Assembly: GCF_003116095.1 (NCBI RefSeq)
Contig: NZ_LGRA01000018.1
Coordinates: forward strand, 377,430-441,429
Direction: 5' to 3'
Source of the DNA: Azospirillum sp. TSO35-2
GTDB lineage: Bacteria > Pseudomonadota > Alphaproteobacteria > Azospirillales > Azospirillaceae
DNA length: 64,000 nucleotides
Position numbers and translations under genes: made by a program. Shown piece after piece: positions 17,771-27,430 of the stretch; within the stretch, counting starts at the first letter, position 1; every line of letters starts with the position of its first letter. The notes beneath the pieces were generated by a model that was given only the letters and a program-made list of their open reading frames with translations, made no database searches and had not been told where the DNA came from.

Positions 17771-19099
17771 TCAGTAGTGGTCGGCGGAGGTCAGGGCGTA
17801 GATCTGGCTCTGATGCATCAAACCGTCCAGCATGTTGCCCGCGTCGGCGATGCCCATGTTGTGATAGTCCGTGCCGGCCGACGCCTTGTCCTCGAACTCG
17901 AACGAGGCGGCGCCGCCCGACGTGTCGGTGATGAACCAGCCGTAGTCACGCAGCGCCGTGGCGATGACGTGCCCTTCGTCCTGCCATGCCACGGGCAAGG
18001 TCTTGGTCCAGCTGTCGATCTGCGCGTCGGTGACGTTCAGGGCGAAGCGGGTGCCTTCGGGAATGCCACCCGAGGGGTTTTCCGGATGTTCCAGCTTGGT
18101 GGCCGGGGCGACGAAACGATCGCCGTCGGTGTTGGAAATGGTCATCGCCAGGGCATGCTCGATCTTGCCCGCGGCGAGTTCCTCCGGGCGGACCAGACCG
18201 GCGAGATACTCAATGCCGGCGCCGCGCGACGGCATGTTGCCGCCTTCGTAGGTGTGGTAGTCGCCCGGAACCAGGCTGCCGTTGACGGCGTGCACGGTCG
18301 AGCCGTCGAACTTCGTCTGCCAGAGATCCCATTCCCGCCCGGTGTCGGGGTCGAGAACGATGACCTTGCCGTCCGACGTGTCCGGAGCCTTCCAGCTCGG
18401 ATTCCACGGGATCGTCTTGCCGTCGATGTTGGTGCTGTAGCTGGTGTCGACCTTGAACATGCCCGTGGCGTCTTTGGCCGAATAGACCGCAAAGCCCTCG
18501 TTGAGGTTCAGGTTGAAGTTGCCAGGGCGGTCGGACGCATGATTGTAGAACAGGTCCGCGAGATGCGCGCTGTTCGGGTCCACCTGCAGGCCCTTGACCG
18601 CGACGTTCCACGGCGCGTTTTCGCCGAACGGCCGGTCATAGCCGCCGCTGGTCGACGCGGTCGAACTGGGCGCGGGTGTCGTCGGCGCGGTGGCCGTGGG
18701 CGTCGAGGCGACCGTCGACGCGAAGAAGCTCTTGTCGGCGTTGACGACCAGAGTGCCGTTCCACCACATCTCCGACTGGCCATGCACGACGTCGCGCCCG
18801 TCCAGGGCGCCGCGGTCGTAGCTGACGATGCTGTCGGTGGCGGACACCGTGTGGCCGTTCAGAGTGACCTTGTTGACGATCAGGTTGCGATCCTGACCGT
18901 TCCAGTTTGTGTCGTTGTCGTACTGAATCTGCAGCTTGTGAGCAGCGTTGGCGACGGTATCGACAGAAAAGGTGAAGTCCTTTGCTGAAGCGGTGGCTGA
19001 TCCTTCGCCAATCTTTTTGCCGTCCATCAAAATATTGAAGTGCGGCATAACATTATGGGCGGAAGTGCCATAGGCGCTAACAGTAACGGTCGATTTCAC
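17771..19099 (-). CDS. Protein with N-terminal carbohydrate-binding module and C-terminal domain of unknown family
   Basis: The 442-residue product has three parts. Residues 1-125 look like a Ca-dependent xylan-binding module (CBM60/36-like): PHFNILMDGKKIGEG and, at 60-82, YDNDTNWNGQDRNL and a V-V-LNG strand. Residues 128-152 form a Ser/Thr/Ala/Pro linker. Residues 155-442 match the Tat-exported protein at 3631-4698. Unlike that paralogue it has no N-terminal export signal, so it is cytoplasmic or leaves by another route such as type I secretion; no type I exporter is in the window. The GTG start at 19099 has AAGGAAC about 9 bp upstream, and a strong terminator follows the gene. It probably binds or remodels the exopolysaccharide. 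Confidence 0.72.
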   Translation of the reverse strand: MKSTVTVSAYGTSAHNVMPHFNILMDGKKIGEGSATASAKDFTFSVDTVANAAHKLQIQYDNDTNWNGQDRNLIVNKVTLNGHTVSATDSIVSYDRGALDGRDVVHGQSEMWWNGTLVVNADKSFFASTVASTPTATAPTTPAPSSTASTSGGYDRPFGENAPWNVAVKGLQVDPNSAHLADLFYNHASDRPGNFNLNLNEGFAVYSAKDATGMFKVDTSYSTNIDGKTIPWNPSWKAPDTSDGKVIVLDPDTGREWDLWQTKFDGSTVHAVNGSLVPGDYHTYEGGNMPSRGAGIEYLAGLVRPEELAAGKIEHALAMTISNTDGDRFVAPATKLEHPENPSGGIPEGTRFALNVTDAQIDSWTKTLPVAWQDEGHVIATALRDYGWFITDTSGGAASFEFEDKASAGTDYHNMGIADAGNMLDGLMHQSQIYALTSADHY

Positions 19100-19603
19100 T
19101 TTTGTGTTCCTTTCCGTTGTACCGGTGCAGGAACATTGGCCCGAGAAGGTTTATAAAAGGTTTACGAAAATATGGCGATATTTGTAGACTTGTGATGAGT
19201 TTGGGACAGAAACCGATGTGTTTAGATGTCGGTATTGTTTTCGCCTAATCATTGAAGACATTGAAAAACCTGAATGAATCCAAAGGAAATGCACTTCTAG
19301 ACTGTCGAATCATTGCGCTGATTCATCTAGGATACATTCCGAATTGGATGAGTGTCGGGATGCAAGAGGTAAGCTCATCCATATCTTTTCCGCTGAACAT
19401 GAGTAGCGCGTCCTGCACGCATAGGAAGTGAGTGAAGGCTGGGATCCGTTCGTTGACGACACGCGCTCGTCTTGTTGAACCGCGTTATCCGTTGGATGCC
19501 AGCCCGGCTGGGCAGGGTACTTCCAACCCGCTCCTTCTGGTTTTCCAAACGATCTTCTAAAGTTGACGGGAGTTCAGCCGTTGATCATCGAAGAGGCGCT
19601 TTG
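19100..19603. promoter_or_regulatory. 504-bp AT-leaning intergenic region
   Basis: This stretch separates the divergent carbohydrate-binding-module gene (minus) and VanZ-like gene (plus). It is AT-rich near the minus-strand start (for example TTTATAAAAGGTTTACG near 19150) and should hold the promoters of both genes. I see no gene and no clear palindrome. Confidence 0.35.
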
Positions 19604-19972
19604 ATGGTGTCGATGCTGTTGCGTCTGGCGGCGTGGGGGTGCGTGCTTACCATCGTCATCCTGTCGCTGATGCCCCGTGCGGACTACCCAAGCACCGGCA
19701 TGGACGGGCACATGGAGCATCTGATGGCCTATGCGGGAACCGGCGTTTTCGTTGGATTGGCTTATCTGCCGCGGAAGCCGGCATGGGAACTGTTCGGCTG
19801 GCTGGCTCTGCTGGCCGGCATGATGGAACTGCTCCAGAATCTATCACCAGGCCGTCATCCGGGGGTCGGCGACTTCGCCGCCAGTTCGACTGGAGCACTG
19901 GTTGGGGTGGCAATCGCGTTGTTCGCGAGCCGGCATGTTCACAAGGCGTTTACCGGTATCGGAATCCGGTAG
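19604..19972 (+). CDS. VanZ-like membrane protein
   Basis: The 122-residue product has about four hydrophobic segments and the VanZ-family pattern: LSLMPRADYP after the first helix, then MDGHMEHLMAYAGTG, and a late acidic/aromatic helix with MMELLQNLSPGRHPGVGDFAASSTGALVG. I start at the ATG at 19604, which has AGAGG upstream and opens directly into the first membrane helix; an in-frame extension of 44 residues is basic and unlikely. VanZ-like proteins are often near surface-polysaccharide genes, but their function is poorly known. Confidence 0.7.
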   Translation: MVSMLLRLAAWGCVLTIVILSLMPRADYPSTGMDGHMEHLMAYAGTGVFVGLAYLPRKPAWELFGWLALLAGMMELLQNLSPGRHPGVGDFAASSTGALVGVAIALFASRHVHKAFTGIGIR

Positions 19973-20239
19973 GAAGACGGGCGTGGACAGGAGGTCCGGG
20001 TTGGGAGGAGCGTAGCGGCGGACTCCCTTGGAAGACCGTGGCTGTCGGGAGCGTTCGGCCTTTGCCCGACGGCATAGTGATCCCCGACCCAATCCTGCAA
20101 ATCCCTGAAGTCCACGCCACCAAGGTGCCCGCCTTCACCATGACGGTTCACCATCCGACGCAAGCCCGGGTTATTCGGCCAGGTTGTTCGGTAGGTGCTT
20201 TGTTTTGTCGACCTCCACGATGCCTGCGGATGCGGCGTG

Positions 20240-21178
20240 TCACCGGTTCGGCTGTTCCGCCGGGCGGAGGCCGGCACGGGGTGGGACGGATGCCAGCAGA
20301 TCGCGGAACCAGCGCTGCGCCGGGTGGACGTCGTTGCGGCGGTGCCAGGACAGGACGAACGGAATCGCCGGAAGCTCAAGCGGGACCGGCATGACGCACA
20401 GCCGTTCCGCATGACCCGACGCGGTGACCACGCCTTCCATCAGCGTCGCGACCAGATCCGATCGGGCAACCAGCGCAGGGGCGGCGTAGAGGTGCGACAG
20501 CGTCAACGCCAGCCGGCGTTTCAAACCCTGCTTGGCCAACGCCGCATCGACCAGCCCGTAGCGTTCGTTTTCCGGCGACACCAGAAGGTGCGGGTGCTCC
20601 AGAAAGCTGTCGAGGTGCAGCGGCGGGCGCAGGGTCGGATGCCCCTTGCGGACGACGCAGACGAAGCGCTCCTCGAACAGAGGTCGGCTGAGGATCCGGC
20701 CGGTGGATGTCGACGGAACGCCCACCGCCAGATCGACCTCGCCCGCGTCCAGCATGCCGATGGCATCGTCCCGCGCGGTGAAATTGCGGACGCGCAAAGT
20801 GATGCCGGGAGCCTGCTCGTGCAACATCTCCAGCAAGGTGGGCAGCAGGGCGAAGGTCGGGTGGTCCGACAGGCCCAGGCTGAAGCTGGCCGTCGTGGTC
20901 GACGGGTCGAAGGTCTGCGTGAATTCCAACGCCCGCTGGATTTCGCTCAGGGCGTGGGTGATCGGCTCCGCCAGGTCGAGCGCCAGCGGCGTCGGCTGCA
21001 ACCCGTTCGGTCCGCGAATGAACAGCTCATCCTTCAGCAGCCCGCGCAAGCGCGCCAGGGCGGCGCTCATCGCCGGCTGGGTGCGGCCGATGCGCGTCCC
21101 GGCCCGCGTCACGCTGCGTTCGGCCATCAAGGCGTCGAACGCGACGAGCAGGTTCAGGTCGATGCCATGCAAATCCAT
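20240..21178 (-). CDS. LysR-family transcriptional regulator
   Basis: The 312-residue product has the LysR layout: an N-terminal winged helix (DLNLLVAFDALMAERSVTRA, then RTQPAMSAALARLRGLL) followed by a two-lobed effector domain starting near residue 90 (ASFSLGLSDHPTFALLP). It is transcribed away from the SnoaL-like gene, 94 bp apart, the usual arrangement for a LysR regulator and its target. The effector is unknown. Confidence 0.9.
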   Translation of the reverse strand: MDLHGIDLNLLVAFDALMAERSVTRAGTRIGRTQPAMSAALARLRGLLKDELFIRGPNGLQPTPLALDLAEPITHALSEIQRALEFTQTFDPSTTTASFSLGLSDHPTFALLPTLLEMLHEQAPGITLRVRNFTARDDAIGMLDAGEVDLAVGVPSTSTGRILSRPLFEERFVCVVRKGHPTLRPPLHLDSFLEHPHLLVSPENERYGLVDAALAKQGLKRRLALTLSHLYAAPALVARSDLVATLMEGVVTASGHAERLCVMPVPLELPAIPFVLSWHRRNDVHPAQRWFRDLLASVPPRAGLRPAEQPNR

Positions 21179-21272
21179 GGGGTGGATATTCCCATATACA
21201 CAGGATCGATTTCAAGTATGGAGCAAGGTCGGATAGCGTCCCCTCATCGCACCGCCGACAGGGGAAGCCACC

Positions 21273-21737
21273 ATGGCACCGAACGACGACACACTGGCTG
21301 TGACCGGCCTGACACCGCAGGAACGGCGGGCCGTCGAAACGCTCTACCGCGCTTTCAGCGAAGGCAACCCGGACCTTCTCGACGAGGCCGTGACCGAGGA
21401 CTGGCAGGACATCCCGCTCAATCCTGGGCAGCAGCCGGGGCGCGAGGGGATGAAACCGCTGATCCGCGGCTTTCTCGCCGCCTTCCCGGACACCAGGATC
21501 GAGGTTCTGGAGATCATCGGGGCGCCCGGCCGGGCCGCGGTGCGCGCGGTGATGACCGGAACGCACCGCGGGGAATGGTTCGGCGTCGCTCCGACCGGCC
21601 GGTCCTTCCGGGTGGCGATCCACGAGTTCCACCGCATCGCCGACGGCCGGCTGACCCACACCTGGCACCTGGAAGACTGGTTCGGCTGGATGAACCAGAT
21701 CGGAGCCCGCCCGGTCCTGGCGCAGGAGGACGCGTGA
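21273..21737 (+). CDS. SnoaL-like ester cyclase family protein
   Basis: The 154-residue product has the alpha+beta barrel pattern of SnoaL-like polyketide-cyclase proteins: LYRAFSEGNPDLLDEAVTEDW, then GREGMKPLIRGFLAAFPDT, VRAVMTGTHRGEWFGVAPTG and the closing IADGRLTHTWHLEDWFGW. Such proteins bind small hydrophobic substrates; most bacterial members have no known reaction. GGGGAAG precedes the ATG. It is the likely target of the divergent LysR regulator. No polyketide genes are nearby. Confidence 0.8.
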   Translation: MAPNDDTLAVTGLTPQERRAVETLYRAFSEGNPDLLDEAVTEDWQDIPLNPGQQPGREGMKPLIRGFLAAFPDTRIEVLEIIGAPGRAAVRAVMTGTHRGEWFGVAPTGRSFRVAIHEFHRIADGRLTHTWHLEDWFGWMNQIGARPVLAQEDA

Positions 21738-21815
21738 CGAAGGCCGGCCGCCTGTCCGCCGGCGGCGCCGGTCTGACGGCCGGGGGATCGACGGCCGGCC
21801 GGCCCGTGCCGTCGA

Positions 21816-24800
21816 TCAGAAGGTTTCGGAGGCCATCGCCGCGTCGGTGGCGATGACCCGCCGCAACTCCCGCTGGCCGAACCGTTCGAACAGCAGTGGC
21901 GTGGTGAAGGTGTCGAGCAGCGTCGAGCTGATCAGGCCGCCGAAGATGGCGATCGCCACCGGTTGCAGGATCTCGGTGCCGGCCCGGTCGGAAACCGCCA
22001 TCAGCGGGATCAGGGCCAGCCCGGCGGCCAGCGCGGTCATCAGCACCGGGGTCAGCCGCTCCGCACAACCGCGCAGGATCAGCGCCCGCCCCATCGGCAT
22101 CCCTTCATGCAAGTTCAGATTGATGAAGTGGCTGACCTTGAGCAGGCTGTTGCGCACCGCGACGCCGGTGACGGCGATGAAGCCGATCAGCGTCGCCAGG
22201 CTGAGGTCCTGCCCGGTGATCCACAGGGCGGCGACGCTGCCGGCCACCGCCAGCGGCACGTTGCCCATGACGATCAGGCAGAGCCGCCAGGAGCGGAACC
22301 GCTGGTGCAGGACCAGGAAGATCAGCGCGATCGACAGCGGGGTCAGGATCGCCATCATCGCCCGGCCGCTCTCGCCCTCGCGGAAGCTGCCCTCCAGGCT
22401 GGTCCGGTAGCCCACCGGCAGCGGCGTGGTCGCGATGATCTCCCGCATCGCCGCGACGATCTTCGCCGTGTCCGACCCGTCGGTGTTCGCCATCACCGCG
22501 ATCCGCCGCACGGCGTCCTCACGCAGGATCAGGCTCGGCCCCGGCGTCACCGCGACCGTCGCGAAGGACGAGATCGCCACCGAGCCCGACGGAGTGTCGA
22601 TCCGCAGCATCCCCAGCCGTTCGGGCGTGCGGTCCTCGTCGGACAGCCGCATCACCACGTCGAAGCGACGGCCGTTGTCGATGATCTGCGACACCGTGCG
22701 GCCGTTCGAAAAGCTTTCCAGCGCCTGGGTGATGGCGGCGGGGGTGATGCCGAACAGGTCGGCCCGCTCGTAATCGACGGTGACCCGCAGTTGCGGGGTG
22801 TATTGCTGTTGCTCGACCAGCAGGTCGACCAGCCCCGGGACGCGGGCGAAGCGGTCGCGCATCCGTTCCGCCAGCGAGCGCAGCGTCGCCAGATCCGGGC
22901 CGTAGATCTTCAGGATGATCGCGCCGCGGACGCCATTGTCCTCGGACTGCATCCGTTCGGTCAGGAACTGGGTCACCGACAGGTCGGCGGAGAAGATCGA
23001 CAGCCGGTTGCGGATGTCGGCCATCACCTCGTGACGGCTGCGCCCCTGGTCCAGCACGATCTTGATCGGCAACTCGTTGTCGTTGACCGGATCGCCGTCG
23101 CCGTCCTGCTCGTACCGTCCGGCGCGGCGCGACAGCGCGCGCACTTCGGGCACCTGCATGATGATCTGCTCGGCCATGTGGCCGATCCGGTAGGATTGGG
23201 CCAGCGAGGTGCCGGGGCTGAGCAGCAGCGTCACATAGACGTTGCCCTCGTTGAACTCCGGCAGGAAGGAGCGCGGCAGCAGCGGGACCGAGGCGGCGGC
23301 GGCCAGCACCACGGCGCCGACGCCGATCAGCACCGGTCGGGCGTGGTCCAGGACCCACAGCAGGGCGCGTTCGTTCCCCCGCTTCAGCCAGCGCACGAAC
23401 CGCCCCTCATGGGCGCGGTCCAGGCTGCGCATGCCGGGGAACAGGTAGGAGGCCAGCACCGGGGTGACGGTGACCGACACCACCAGACTGGCGAAGATCG
23501 AGACGATGTAGGCCATCGCCAGCGGCCCGAACATGCGCCCCGGCTGGCCCGGCATGGCGAAGAGCGGGATGAACACCAGCAGGATGATCGCCGTGGCGTA
23601 GACGATGCCGGAGCGCACCTCCTGCGAGGCCCGCGCGATCACCGTCAGCGTCGGTTCCGGCTGCGCCCGCTTCCGGTTCTCGCCCAGCCGGCGGAGGATG
23701 TTTTCGACGTCGACCACCGAATCGTCGACCAGTTCGCCGAGCGCGATGGCGATGCCGCCCAGCGTCATCGTGTTGAGCGTGGCGCCGATCAGGTGGAAGA
23801 CGATGACGCTGACCACCAGCGAGATCGGGATCGCCAGCAGCGAGATCACGGTGGAGCGCAGGTTCGCCAGGAACAGCATCAGCACGACGGCGACGATGAC
23901 CACGCCGTCGCGCACCACCGTGCCGACGTTGGAAATCGCCTCGTTGATCATGTCGGCCTGGCTGTAGGACACCTGGCCCAGTTTGACGCCGGCCGGTGCG
24001 GTGGCCTGCATGTCGGCCAGCAATTGCCGGATGGCGGCGTCGACCTGCACCGTGTTGGCCGACGGGTGCTTGACGATGGAGATGTTCACCGACGGCACGC
24101 CGTTGAACGCGCCGTCCCCGCGCTTGACCCGGGGCGCGAGCTGCACGTCGCCGATCTGGCTCAACAGCACCGGGGTCCCGTCGCGCATCGCCACGACCAG
24201 CCGGCGCATGTCCTCCAGCCGGGCGGATTTCCCAATGTTGCGGATCGGGTATTCCCGCCCGGCGGATTCGGCGAAGCCGCCGCTGCTGTTGGTGCCGAAG
24301 GCGGTCAGCGTCTGCTCGACCTGCTGGAGGGAGACGCCGAGGTCGCTCATCGCCGCCGGGTTGGGGGTGAAGCGGAACGTCTTCACCTCGCCGCCGATCA
24401 GGAAGGCCTGCGCCACCCCCTCCAGCGCCAGCAGGCGCGGGCGCAGGGTCCATTCGACATACTCGCGCAAGGCCATCGGGTCGGCGCCGCCGGTCACGCC
24501 CATGTGCATGATCAGCCCGGTCGCCGCCGACATCGGCGCCAGTTGCGGGGTGAAGCCGGCCGGCAGCCGGCTTTGCACCTGCGACAGCCGTTCCGTCACC
24601 AGCTGGCGGTTCCGATAGGGATCGGTGCCCCAGGCGAACACTACCATCACGCGCGAGAAGGCGGCGCTCGACGTGCTGCGCACGCGCGTCACGCCGGCCA
24701 CCCCGCTGAGCGCGGCCTCGATCGGCTGGGTGACGAGCTGCTCGACCTCCTCGGCCGCCAGACTGCCTGATTCAGTGACGACGGTGACGGCGGGCTGCCG

Positions 24801-24926
24801 CAGTTCGGGCAGCAGGTCGATCGGCATGTCGCGTGCGACGAACAGCCCCCAGCCGACCAGGATCAGCGCGGCGACGAGAACGAAGATGCGTTGCCGCAGG
24901 CTGAAGGCGACGATCGCCTGAAACAT
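21816..24926 (-). CDS. RND efflux pump inner-membrane permease, heavy-metal-efflux (CusA/CzcA) type
   Basis: A 1036-residue protein of normal RND length. The N-terminus (MFQAIVAFSLRQRIFVLVAA) and LLPELRQPAVTVVTES at 38-53 match the HME subgroup. The fourth membrane helix carries LVDDSVVDVENI at 399-410, the acidic proton-relay site of HME pumps. Twelve membrane segments and two large periplasmic loops are present. It is the third gene of an operon after the adaptor and a 202-residue anchored protein. The substrate could be metal ions or organic compounds. No outer-membrane channel gene is in the window. Confidence 0.88.
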   Translation of the reverse strand: MFQAIVAFSLRQRIFVLVAALILVGWGLFVARDMPIDLLPELRQPAVTVVTESGSLAAEEVEQLVTQPIEAALSGVAGVTRVRSTSSAAFSRVMVVFAWGTDPYRNRQLVTERLSQVQSRLPAGFTPQLAPMSAATGLIMHMGVTGGADPMALREYVEWTLRPRLLALEGVAQAFLIGGEVKTFRFTPNPAAMSDLGVSLQQVEQTLTAFGTNSSGGFAESAGREYPIRNIGKSARLEDMRRLVVAMRDGTPVLLSQIGDVQLAPRVKRGDGAFNGVPSVNISIVKHPSANTVQVDAAIRQLLADMQATAPAGVKLGQVSYSQADMINEAISNVGTVVRDGVVIVAVVLMLFLANLRSTVISLLAIPISLVVSVIVFHLIGATLNTMTLGGIAIALGELVDDSVVDVENILRRLGENRKRAQPEPTLTVIARASQEVRSGIVYATAIILLVFIPLFAMPGQPGRMFGPLAMAYIVSIFASLVVSVTVTPVLASYLFPGMRSLDRAHEGRFVRWLKRGNERALLWVLDHARPVLIGVGAVVLAAAASVPLLPRSFLPEFNEGNVYVTLLLSPGTSLAQSYRIGHMAEQIIMQVPEVRALSRRAGRYEQDGDGDPVNDNELPIKIVLDQGRSRHEVMADIRNRLSIFSADLSVTQFLTERMQSEDNGVRGAIILKIYGPDLATLRSLAERMRDRFARVPGLVDLLVEQQQYTPQLRVTVDYERADLFGITPAAITQALESFSNGRTVSQIIDNGRRFDVVMRLSDEDRTPERLGMLRIDTPSGSVAISSFATVAVTPGPSLILREDAVRRIAVMANTDGSDTAKIVAAMREIIATTPLPVGYRTSLEGSFREGESGRAMMAILTPLSIALIFLVLHQRFRSWRLCLIVMGNVPLAVAGSVAALWITGQDLSLATLIGFIAVTGVAVRNSLLKVSHFINLNLHEGMPMGRALILRGCAERLTPVLMTALAAGLALIPLMAVSDRAGTEILQPVAIAIFGGLISSTLLDTFTTPLLFERFGQRELRRVIATDAAMASETF

Positions 24927-24983
24927 CGCGTGGCCTCAGCTAGAGAATGGAACGGGCAGGGAGCCGGTCGGCAACGGCACGGC

Positions 24984-25592
24984 TCAGGTCATCCGCACCA
25001 GCGGCGGGGCTTCGGCCCGGCGGCGGCGCTGATACCACCAGCGCATCGCCATCACGCTGCCCATCGCCCCGATCGCGCCGGACACCAGCGCGATGGACAG
25101 AAGGCGCCCGAAGCTTCGGCCGCCGCCGGAGCCCGCCGCGGCCGGGGCGTCGTCATACAGCAGCTTCGCCGTCTGTTCGCCGCTGCCGTCGGTCGAGGTG
25201 AGCGACACCGTGAAGGTGTCCTGCGCCGATCCGCCGCGCTTGAGGGGGCCCACGAAGAAACCGGGCGCTTCCTCCTTCAGTGCCACCGGCGCGCGGGTGC
25301 CGACACGCGACACGGTCAGGCTGGCGCCCTCGACCGGTTCATTGCCGTCGACACGGTCGACGAAGGCGTAGAGCTGGTCGCCGCTCGACACCAGCACGAC
25401 CTGGACGCCGCCGATCGGCACCATCACACGGGGTGACCGGTTCGGCGCCGCATCGTCACCGCCGTCGGCACGAACGGCGGCCGGTCCGGCCACCAGCATG
25501 GCCAGCAGGCCGAGCAACCCGAGGGCGAGGCTGAAGGGCCGGCCCGGCTTGCGGTGCGGTTTTTGCCGGAATCGATGCATGATCGTCCTCAT
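24984..25592 (-). CDS. Exported protein with C-terminal membrane anchor, part of the RND operon
   Basis: The 202-residue product starts at an ATG overlapping the adaptor stop codon by 4 bp. It has an N-terminal signal sequence (basic residues, then SLALGLLGLLAMLVAG), a periplasmic beta-rich domain (VMVPIGGVQVVLVSSGDQLY onward) and a single C-terminal membrane helix near 165-185 followed by an RRRRAE tail. I do not recognise the family. Its place between adaptor and permease, in a coupled operon, suggests an accessory periplasmic subunit, perhaps substrate-binding or metal-handling. The long open frame continuing upstream is antisense shadow of the adaptor. Confidence 0.65.
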   Translation of the reverse strand: MRTIMHRFRQKPHRKPGRPFSLALGLLGLLAMLVAGPAAVRADGGDDAAPNRSPRVMVPIGGVQVVLVSSGDQLYAFVDRVDGNEPVEGASLTVSRVGTRAPVALKEEAPGFFVGPLKRGGSAQDTFTVSLTSTDGSGEQTAKLLYDDAPAAAGSGGGRSFGRLLSIALVSGAIGAMGSVMAMRWWYQRRRRAEAPPLVRMT

Positions 25593-27235
25593 TGCAACTG
25601 CGCCATCAGGCTGACGCCGCGGACGACGACCCGCGCGCCTTCGTTCAACCCGCTCAGGACCAGCACGGTCTGCGCGTCGATGTCCTGGGTCTGGACCGCG
25701 TGCGGCACGAAGGTTTCGGCGTCGGTCTGCTCCCAGACCTGCTGAACCCCGTCCGACCCGGTCGAAATCGCCGAGCGGTGCAGCGGCAGGCCGCGCTGGG
25801 CGCGGTGCTGTCCCGCCAGCAGGACGGCCGCCGGGCGGCCCACCCGCAACCCCTTCGGCGGGTTTTCGATGCGGAACAGCATCGGCGTCGATTGCTGGCG
25901 GACCGCCGGGCCGCTGCCGACGTAGGTCACCGCCAGGGTCTGCCCCTCCGGTGTCCGTGCGGTGGCCGTCGTGCCGCGTTCCGCCTCGGCCGCGATGGTC
26001 GGATCGGGCACCGTGGCCTCGACCCAGAGCAACTGCGGATTCACGATGTCGAACACCGTCTCGCCGGGTTGGGCGACGCGCCCGGCCACCGCGGTGGTCG
26101 CCGCGATCACCCCGTCGATTGGCGAGCGCAGGGATTCCTGCGTCTTCAGCATCGGCAGCAGCGCCGCCCGTTCCTGCCGGAGCCCGTCGAGCCGGATTTG
26201 CATCTGCACGATCTTGCCCTCGCGGAACGGCACGAAGCGGAACTGCTGCATCATCTCGATGCCTTCGGCCGTCAGGCGGATTTCGTGGGTCAGCCGGGCG
26301 ACCTCGCGCCGGACCTGGCTGCGGTCCACCACGCCCACCACCGGCACCACGTTGGCCAGGATCTGGCCCTTGCGGACCACGTCCCCCAGAACCGGCATGC
26401 CGGTTTCCGGCGGCTCGATCCGGCCCAGCAGCCCGGCCTCGACCTGCCCATGCGCCTGCGGATCCGGCACGACGCGGCCGTTCAGCTTGATGCCGGCGCG
26501 CACCTCGGTTTCGGTGACGCGCGCGGTGCGTACCTCGAACATGCGCTGCAGGCTCTTCGGCACGAAGAAGGAGCCGTCGGCGTTGCGCGCGGAGCGGTCG
26601 TACAGCAGGTTGGCGAGCAAGCCGGGTTCGATCGGCTTGAGAACGGGCGCCGCCTGGGCTTCGGTCGGGTCCGGCGACGGGGCGGGGAGCGCCTGGGGCG
26701 GCTGGCCGGCGTCCGTCACCGCTGCGGGCGCCGCCGCTGCCGCTGCCGCTGCGGGCCCGGGCGGGGCCGCCGGCGCGTTCGAGGCGGCGGGGTCGGGTGT
26801 GTTCAGGAGGTCGGCAACCGGATCGACATACTCGCTCCGCGACAAGGGGGTCTGGTTGCTTCCGATCATGTAGGCGGTTTCGTAGAGCGCCTGTCCAACC
26901 CCGGAATAGACGGCGGCGGCGCCCTCGGCGACCGACCACAGCGCCCATGACCCTCCCTGATAGAGGGAGTGCGCGGCGGCCCCGGCCGATTGCGCGGCCG
27001 AGCCGAGCAGGCCGACCCTCCGCTCCGGCATCGCCGGCGCATCCCCCGGAGCCGCCGGCGGAGATGTCGGCAAGGCCGCCGGCCCCGGAACGGTCACCGT
27101 GGAAGAGGGGGGTGTGGCCTCCGCCCCGGCCGCGACGGACGCCGCCGGCGGCAGGGCGGCCAGCCACAGCGGGGCGAGAAGGGCGATCCGTTTCGCACGG
27201 TAAGCGATGCCACGACCCAACACACCCGCTGACAT
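25589..27235 (-). CDS. RND efflux periplasmic adaptor (HlyD/CusB-like) with long N-terminal extension
   Basis: The 548-residue product has a signal peptide (residues 1-37) and an Ala/Pro-rich region of about 130 residues. From about residue 190 it has an adaptor core: GIKLNGRVVPD, VRKGQILANVV (lipoyl-like half), a short helical hairpin, LRSPIDGVIAATTAVAGRVAQPGETVFDI (second lipoyl half), and beta-barrel and membrane-proximal domains ending VLVLSGLNEGARVVVRG. The ATG at 27235 is preferred over a TTG at 27298 because it places the signal peptide correctly. It is the first gene of the efflux operon, divergent from the TetR gene. Confidence 0.82.
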   Translation of the reverse strand: MSAGVLGRGIAYRAKRIALLAPLWLAALPPAASVAAGAEATPPSSTVTVPGPAALPTSPPAAPGDAPAMPERRVGLLGSAAQSAGAAAHSLYQGGSWALWSVAEGAAAVYSGVGQALYETAYMIGSNQTPLSRSEYVDPVADLLNTPDPAASNAPAAPPGPAAAAAAAAPAAVTDAGQPPQALPAPSPDPTEAQAAPVLKPIEPGLLANLLYDRSARNADGSFFVPKSLQRMFEVRTARVTETEVRAGIKLNGRVVPDPQAHGQVEAGLLGRIEPPETGMPVLGDVVRKGQILANVVPVVGVVDRSQVRREVARLTHEIRLTAEGIEMMQQFRFVPFREGKIVQMQIRLDGLRQERAALLPMLKTQESLRSPIDGVIAATTAVAGRVAQPGETVFDIVNPQLLWVEATVPDPTIAAEAERGTTATARTPEGQTLAVTYVGSGPAVRQQSTPMLFRIENPPKGLRVGRPAAVLLAGQHRAQRGLPLHRSAISTGSDGVQQVWEQTDAETFVPHAVQTQDIDAQTVLVLSGLNEGARVVVRGVSLMAQLQ

Positions 27236-27430
27236 GGTCCAGATTCCGGAAAAATCGTCGTTCGGACGATCTTGGTCAAAGATCCGTTCGATGTTCAAGC
27301 GTCAGTCGACCGGGCACCGTCAACTTGTTGAGGCGGGAGGTCCTGTTCGGCCGGCGGGTCCGGCAGCGTCGCTTGGCCCGGCTTTCCAGCTCAAGCGTCT
27401 GACAGGGCCGGATTCCCGCCTCCGCGGTGT

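Noticed and set aside
21963..24770. An open plus-strand frame of 935 codons antisense to the RND permease gene
   Set aside because: Composition (Gln, His, Asp, Arg) is typical of the reverse frame of a high-GC membrane-protein gene, with no domain and no ribosome-binding site.
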